Shown here piece after piece: positions 13,437 to 16,502 of a stretch of 16,502 bases of DNA. The notes beneath the pieces were generated by a model, which was not told the DNA's origin, did not search any database, and saw nothing but the letters and a program-made list of their open reading frames with translations. Position 1 is the first letter of the stretch; every line of letters starts with the position of its first letter. Source of the DNA: UBA5209 sp964625015 (GTDB lineage: Bacteria; Patescibacteriota; Dojkabacteria; SC72); NCBI GenBank assembly GCA_964625015.1, contig CAZUZI010000020.1, positions 1 through 16,502 on the forward strand. The letters are read 5' to 3'. The translations under genes and the position numbers were made by a program.

Positions 13437-13789
13437 TGTTTAATTTCCATTAAGGAGTGTTTACTTCTAAGAGTTACTGTGAATGGATATTTTTTAACAT
13501 CAATTATAGAGATATCTATATTAGGGAATTCCATCCAACGAAAATAGCTATTAGGAATGTTCAAATCTCCTATTATATTATGAAGAATTCGGTTTACTTT
13601 ACCGTCTTTTACATAATATGAAATCAGTTTTGACAGCTTAAACTCAAATTCTTGTGGGATTACTTGGTCGAGTTCTGCAAAAACTGCTTGCATAGTATCA
13701 ATCTTTAGCTGTGTAAGCTTAAGATCCTCACTGTAATGTTTGATAAGGTTCTCGCCAAGCAGTCCAATTGATTGAACTGCCGTAATCAT
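13400..13789 (-). CDS. Hypothetical protein upstream of the primase-helicase
   Basis: This 129-residue protein starts at ATG 13789, with GGGAG seven bases before. The N-terminal part is helical (GENLIKHYSEDLKLTQLKID, then TMQAVFAELDQVI). The rest alternates charged and hydrophobic residues (FKLSKLISYYVKDGKVNRIL) and ends in a beta-like stretch (DISIIDVKKYPFTVTLRSKH). There is no recognised motif, signal or membrane segment. It lies immediately before the primase-helicase and overlaps it by 37 bases, so it is probably made together with it and may be a replication accessory protein. That role rests on position only. Confidence 0.68.
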   Translation of the reverse strand: MITAVQSIGLLGENLIKHYSEDLKLTQLKIDTMQAVFAELDQVIPQEFEFKLSKLISYYVKDGKVNRILHNIIGDLNIPNSYFRWMEFPNIDISIIDVKKYPFTVTLRSKHSLMEIKQWSENSKNGGSL

Positions 13790-13810
13790 AATAAAACTCC
13801 CTTTTAAATT

Positions 13811-13845
13811 GGAGAGGGGTAAGCTATAACTACCCCTCTCCTTTT
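13811..13845. other. GC-rich intercistronic hairpin
   Basis: A perfect 11-bp inverted repeat (13811-13821 GGAGAGGGGTA with 13831-13841 TACCCCTCTCC) encloses a nine-base loop between the repeat-protein stop and the next start. On the plus strand TTTTACTATA follows, giving a weak intrinsic terminator. On the minus strand, the direction of the genes, the hairpin is followed by AATTTAAAAGGGAG without a U run, so it is more likely an mRNA stability or processing element, or a terminator against antisense transcription. The minus-strand copy begins AAAAGGAG, which the stem would sequester. Confidence 0.6.
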
Positions 13846-13856
13846 ACTATATGTAA

Positions 13857-14675
13857 CTACTGACCAGAAGGAACCAAAGTCTGAGGCTGATTAACCGGCG
13901 TAATCGTCGGCTTTTCCACAGGAATCTGTGCTTCAATTTGAGCGATGTAATTAGAAATCTGTGCCGCAAGAGCCGCATCCGTTGCGCGAACTACTTCAGC
14001 AAAATTCTTCCAAGCCTTAATCTTATTCGCAGCCCGCATACCGCCACCACTACGAGTACGGGTCACGTGATCAAGCTCAGGAGCAAGCAATCCTTTCTTA
14101 CGCAGATCAGCTCGGTGCCAATTAGCCATGCCGTAACCAAACTTATTGTTAGGATCGGTAATTCCAAAGTGAGCACGTGCATTCTGCCACGCAGTATTGT
14201 TGTCTTGACCAGCAAGGACGTTAGCCCTAATCACAGACGACATAGTCTCACCGCGAGGAGTTTTAACTTTCTGGGGCTGCGAATCGGCATTCATCGTCTG
14301 CGTTCCAATCGGCTGAGGAGCAGAATGGATAGGCACAGCCGGCGCGGGTCCAAAAGGGTCTTGCGGAGTCGGAACTGCGACCATCTGAGGAGCAACGGGT
14401 GCAGGAATTGGAGCTACTGGCGCAACAGGAGCTGCAACAGGAGCTGCAACAGGAGCCGCAACAGGAGCTGCAACAGGAGCTGCAACAGGAGCCGCAACAG
14501 GAGCTGCAACAGGAGCTACAACAGGAGCTGCAACAGGAGCTGCAACAGGAGCTGCAACAGGAGCTGCAACCATCTGAGGAGCGATCGGAGCAGTTGCCTG
14601 AGGTGCCACAGGAGTTGCTTCCGCAGCAGGCGTGGTCGACGAAGCAGCTTGCATACGAGTACGGAAATTAGCCAT
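13857..14675 (-). CDS. Ala/Pro/Val-repeat protein with C-terminal helical domain
   Basis: The start is ATG 14675 (MANFRTRMQAASS), with AAAGGAAG about eight bases before; the frame is open ten codons further, but that part overlaps the previous gene. The 272-residue protein has a short basic N-terminus, a low-complexity linker with twelve AAPV-type repeats, then Pro/Gln-rich sequence. A folded C-terminal region follows, with SSVIRANVLAGQDNNTAWQN, ARAHFGITDPNNKFGYGMAN and WHRADLRKKGLLAPELDHV. The WHRADLRKKGL helix is basic and suits nucleic-acid binding. The final helix (NFAEVVRATDAALAAQISNY) is followed by a disordered tail. It may be a DNA-binding structural or scaffold protein tethered by a long flexible linker; this is inference. 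Codons are distinctly GC-richer than in most neighbours, suggesting strong expression or separate origin. Confidence 0.78.
   Translation of the reverse strand: MANFRTRMQAASSTTPAAEATPVAPQATAPIAPQMVAAPVAAPVAAPVAAPVVAPVAAPVAAPVAAPVAAPVAAPVAAPVAAPVAPVAPIPAPVAPQMVAVPTPQDPFGPAPAVPIHSAPQPIGTQTMNADSQPQKVKTPRGETMSSVIRANVLAGQDNNTAWQNARAHFGITDPNNKFGYGMANWHRADLRKKGLLAPELDHVTRTRSGGGMRAANKIKAWKNFAEVVRATDAALAAQISNYIAQIEAQIPVEKPTITPVNQPQTLVPSGQ
14380..14582. repeat. 14-bp direct repeats flanking the tandem array
   Basis: ACCATCTGAGGAGC occurs at 14380-14393 and again at 14569-14582, in the same orientation on both sides of the 12-bp array. In the protein both copies encode part of APQMVA. They may be remnants of a duplication that created the linker, or recombination points for its loss. 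Confidence 0.7.
14428..14571 (-). repeat. Twelve tandem 12-bp repeats (in-frame AAPV units)
   Basis: Twelve consecutive copies of a 12-bp unit, GGAGCTGCAACA on the plus strand, start every 12 bases from 14428. Variation is limited to GCC for GCT in two copies, one GTA codon (making VAPV) and a final C. A degenerate copy precedes at 14410-14427. In the protein the units encode AAPV on the minus strand. Near-identity at the DNA level, including third positions, points to recent slippage or unequal recombination, so copy number may vary between isolates or be collapsed in assembly. Confidence 0.92.
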
Positions 14676-14679
14676 TGTT

Positions 14680-14904
14680 CTACTTCCTTTCATAATTGTT
14701 ATCAAAAGTGCTTAACCTTCTCGGCCCAGTGCTTTGATAAGCCAGCTTACTTTGATAACTTTCCAAATGTTCAACGACTTGTTTCAACTTCTTTTCTTCT
14801 TGATAAAGCTTTAGAGCTATACGTGGCGAGTCATCAATTAAGGTATCTACTTTTTCTGCTAAGTCATCAACAGATTTTTTAAGTTGTTTGATAATATTTT
14901 TCAT
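14680..14904 (-). CDS. Small coiled-coil protein
   Basis: This 74-residue protein starts at ATG 14904, in an ATGA overlap with the stop of the methyltransferase-like gene; no strong ribosome binding site is seen, so it is probably expressed by translational coupling. It is charged and helical with two coiled-coil stretches (NIIKQLKKSVDDLAEKVDTL; LKLYQEEKKLKQVVEHLESY) and a basic C-terminus (TGPRRLSTFDNNYERK). Its last codons contain the AAAGGAAG that serves the next gene. No enzymatic motif is present. It could be an oligomerising or partner-binding protein for a neighbour, but the sequence does not tell which. Confidence 0.66.
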   Translation of the reverse strand: MKNIIKQLKKSVDDLAEKVDTLIDDSPRIALKLYQEEKKLKQVVEHLESYQSKLAYQSTGPRRLSTFDNNYERK

Positions 14905-15719
14905 ACAGTCATCTGTCTAAACATAGGATCCATTGCTAAATCAATTACATCCTGATCAGTTGCAGCAACTTTGTCTGTTGGGGTACACACATACATAACG
15001 CTTTTTGATTTATCTGGAATATTCCATGCAAACAACATTGAAAGTATTTCGTTTTCAAACCTTTCTTTTAAATCAAAATATAGTTTACCGATGTTATTGT
15101 TTATACAATACTCTTCTGCTCGTTTTAATTCACAGTATAATCCGTTAATCTTTTCTACTTTGAACATACAATTTTCAAGTACAGCTGTGAGTAACTCAAT
15201 TGAACATTCATTCTGATGATTCTTTGCTGCACCACGTGTATGCTTATAATTAGGAGTACTGAAATAAAACACTGTATGGGGCTGACAACAAGTACGTATA
15301 TCTCTAATAAATTGCCATGCATGGCTAAATGGCATATGCTCAAATGCTTCAAATGATACAATCACATCTGGAGGATATGTTGAAACAATATTTTTATATG
15401 TTGAACAAAAATCACCTATTATTGGGAATACTCTTTGTTGGCCTTTTACTGTAAAATTACGTGTTTGATCAATAATCTGGTCAAAACACCACATACTATG
15501 GAGAATGTCGTAATGCCTATTTGAAAACAATGCCTGAGCCAATGGCATCTTTCTACCACACCCTACGTCGTATACTATTATGGGACGATTCAATCGCTTG
15601 CTTTCATTTATTAATACATTCTGTAATACTGACCATCTTACTGCATGGGCTATAAAATCACGCCCGAATCGATATTCATCGTCTGATTTTTGTATATCGA
15701 GATATGTTGAGTTAATCAT
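14901..15719 (-). CDS. Class I SAM-dependent methyltransferase-like protein
   Basis: This 272-residue protein starts at ATG 15719, with AGGA about seven bases upstream; an in-frame TTG at 15725 is less likely. The methyltransferase fold is seen in motif I VYDVGCGRKMPLAQAL (SAM-binding glycine loop DVGCG), an acidic motif II-like region (DILHSMWCFDQII), motif IV-like DVIVSFEAFEHMPFSHAW, and the later strand TVFYFSTPN. EAFEHM is typical of methyltransferase_11/23-type small-molecule or protein/lipid enzymes rather than DNA base methylases, which would show DPPY, NPPY or PC motifs; none is visible. The C-terminal third is family-specific. Substrate is unknown: a modified nucleotide, a host molecule or a glycan are possible. 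It lies between the pentapeptide genes and the repeat-protein cluster. Confidence 0.78.
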   Translation of the reverse strand: MINSTYLDIQKSDDEYRFGRDFIAHAVRWSVLQNVLINESKRLNRPIIVYDVGCGRKMPLAQALFSNRHYDILHSMWCFDQIIDQTRNFTVKGQQRVFPIIGDFCSTYKNIVSTYPPDVIVSFEAFEHMPFSHAWQFIRDIRTCCQPHTVFYFSTPNYKHTRGAAKNHQNECSIELLTAVLENCMFKVEKINGLYCELKRAEEYCINNNIGKLYFDLKERFENEILSMLFAWNIPDKSKSVMYVCTPTDKVAATDQDVIDLAMDPMFRQMTV

Positions 15720-15734
15720 TTTCAAGTCCTAAGT

Positions 15735-16257
15735 CTATGGCAATATTTTCTCTCGTATTTCTTTTGCTTTTGGGTCATTACAATTCAGAGACACAAGATA
15801 AGCAAGTATTCGCTGTATGAAGTCTATGTCTACAGTAAAATGTGAATGTAAACATGAAAATGTCCACCCAGATGAATAATTTACAATGGAGCCTTTTTGC
15901 ACTAGTAAGATTCGTGTATTGTAAATCTGCATAATATAGATTAGTGTTAAATAAATTAGCAAATGATAAATTAGAATATGATAAGCATGCATTTAGTCAA
16001 ATCTGTAAATGGTAGATTCGCATTTGTTAAATCTACTTTGTATAGGTTCGCTACTATATGCTAATTTAGTATCAATCATTTTAGCATAAGATAAATCTGC
16101 TCTATATAAGTTTGCATTATTTTTTAGGTTCAAGTTAGATAAGTCGGCATCAACTAAATCTGCATTTTTTAGACTAACGCCCCAAGACAGTTTTGTCCTT
16201 ACATGTATATGCAAATATTGTCTCTCCATCAAATTTATTTCTAATCTTTATTTCCAC
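15735..16257 (-). pseudogene. Pentapeptide-repeat protein gene with about four frameshifts
   Basis: GTG 16257, with AGGAG five bases ahead, begins EIKIRNKFDGETIFAYTCKD, and the frame stops at TAG 16174. Shifting by one base at the GGGG run (16180-16183) continues as GVSLKNADLVDADLSNLN and NANLYRADLSYAKMIDTKL. Another shift gives ANLYKVDLTNANLPFTDL, a third near 15987 gives ACLSYSNLSFANLFNTNLYY, and a fourth at AAAAA (15894-15898) gives GSIVNYSSGWTFSCLHSHF to the end at TAG 15735. Removing four bases leaves exactly 173 codons. The A(D/N)LXX periodicity is that of pentapeptide-repeat beta-helix proteins, some of which mimic DNA. Either the gene is decayed or the sequence has indel errors here. 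Confidence 0.72.
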
Positions 16258-16293
16258 ACGTTCTCCTAGTCTCATCAGTATGGGCACATTGAC

Positions 16294-16498
16294 TTATTTA
16301 AGGTCTAGTTCAGCCGCAGTATCTTTTGCACCTTTATCTTTGTTTAATGAAATCTATACCGACATTAAACAGTGAATGCTGCGGTAAAAAAGAATTTTCT
16401 ATATTGGCATTTCGTAAGTCTGCTCCTATTAGATCTGCATATAAAACTTTACCTGTATGTCTTTCTTTAATTTCAATCCTTGTAGTGTATTTCATCAT
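16294..16498 (-). pseudogene. Short pentapeptide-like gene with one frameshift
   Basis: ATG 16498 (or the next ATG, 16495) begins MMKYTTRIEIKERHTGKVLY, followed by ADLIGADLRNANIENSF, a short pentapeptide-type stretch. The frame ends at TAA 16334 after IDFIKQR. Skipping one base in the TTT (plus-strand AAA at 16350-16352) lets it continue with SLNKDKGAKDTAAELDLK to TAA 16294, giving 67 residues and a more natural C-terminus. Its ribosome binding site would lie beyond the window. It directly precedes the larger pentapeptide gene and looks like a truncated relative or companion. The intact alternative is a 54-residue protein. Confidence 0.58.
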
Positions 16499-16502
16499 TA
16501 AA

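Noticed and set aside
14428..14571. Tandem repeats as a possible CRISPR array
   Set aside because: The 12-bp units are contiguous with no spacers and stay in frame inside a gene; there are no cas1/cas2 genes.
13938..14882. Long plus-strand open frame (314 codons) with Asn/Arg/Ser/Cys repeats opposite the repeat protein
   Set aside because: It is the antisense image of the 12-bp array and its flanks, has a biased low-complexity sequence, crosses several minus-strand genes and lacks a ribosome binding site.

Overview
The window looks like part of a tailed double-stranded DNA phage (Caudoviricetes) or a closely related prophage. It holds a family A DNA polymerase, a TOPRIM/SF3-type primase-helicase, a SNF2-like helicase, VRR-NUC and Cas4/RecB-like nucleases, a set of nucleotide-metabolism enzymes, many tiny overlapping genes, and a tail-fibre-like fragment. 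Genes are tightly packed, with AAGGAG-type ribosome binding sites and ATGA or TAATG start/stop overlaps. The sequence is AT-rich apart from two genes. I see no tRNA, rRNA, integrase or CRISPR array, and the host cannot be named from this sequence.

Layout. The left edge (about 1-703) is on the plus strand: a badly damaged tail-fibre C-terminal region, then a small intact membrane protein. Everything from about 16,500 down to 690 is on the minus strand and reads as one long early/replication operon. It ends at a strong intrinsic terminator (594-637) that lies inside the coding region of the convergent plus-strand gene. In transcription order the minus strand carries: two damaged pentapeptide-repeat genes, a SAM-dependent methyltransferase-like protein, a small coiled-coil protein, an Ala/Pro-rich tandem-repeat protein, an unknown gene, the primase-helicase, several small genes (one frameshifted), a four-Cys zinc-type protein that may bind DNA, a MazG-like pyrophosphohydrolase, a small Cys-rich protein, a P-loop nucleotide kinase, DNA polymerase, a Cas4/RecB-like nuclease, a small conserved phage protein, VRR-NUC, the SNF2-like helicase, dCMP deaminase, a thymidylate synthase homologue, and last a run of small unknown, membrane or exported proteins.

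How the genes may work together. Primase-helicase, polymerase, SNF2 helicase and the two nucleases form a self-contained replication and recombination set. MazG-like enzyme, dCMP deaminase, thymidylate synthase homologue and kinase form a deoxynucleotide supply set. The thymidylate synthase homologue has Asp where canonical ThyA has the Asn that selects dUMP. The same change is seen in T4 dCMP hydroxymethylase, so a modified-cytosine pathway is a testable alternative to ordinary dTMP synthesis.

Both ends of the window, and two interior spots, hold genes broken by one-base shifts or in-frame stops. Several shifts fall in short homopolymers. This could be real decay, but uncorrected sequencing error near contig ends explains it at least as well. 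Interior genes such as polymerase, helicase and primase are intact.
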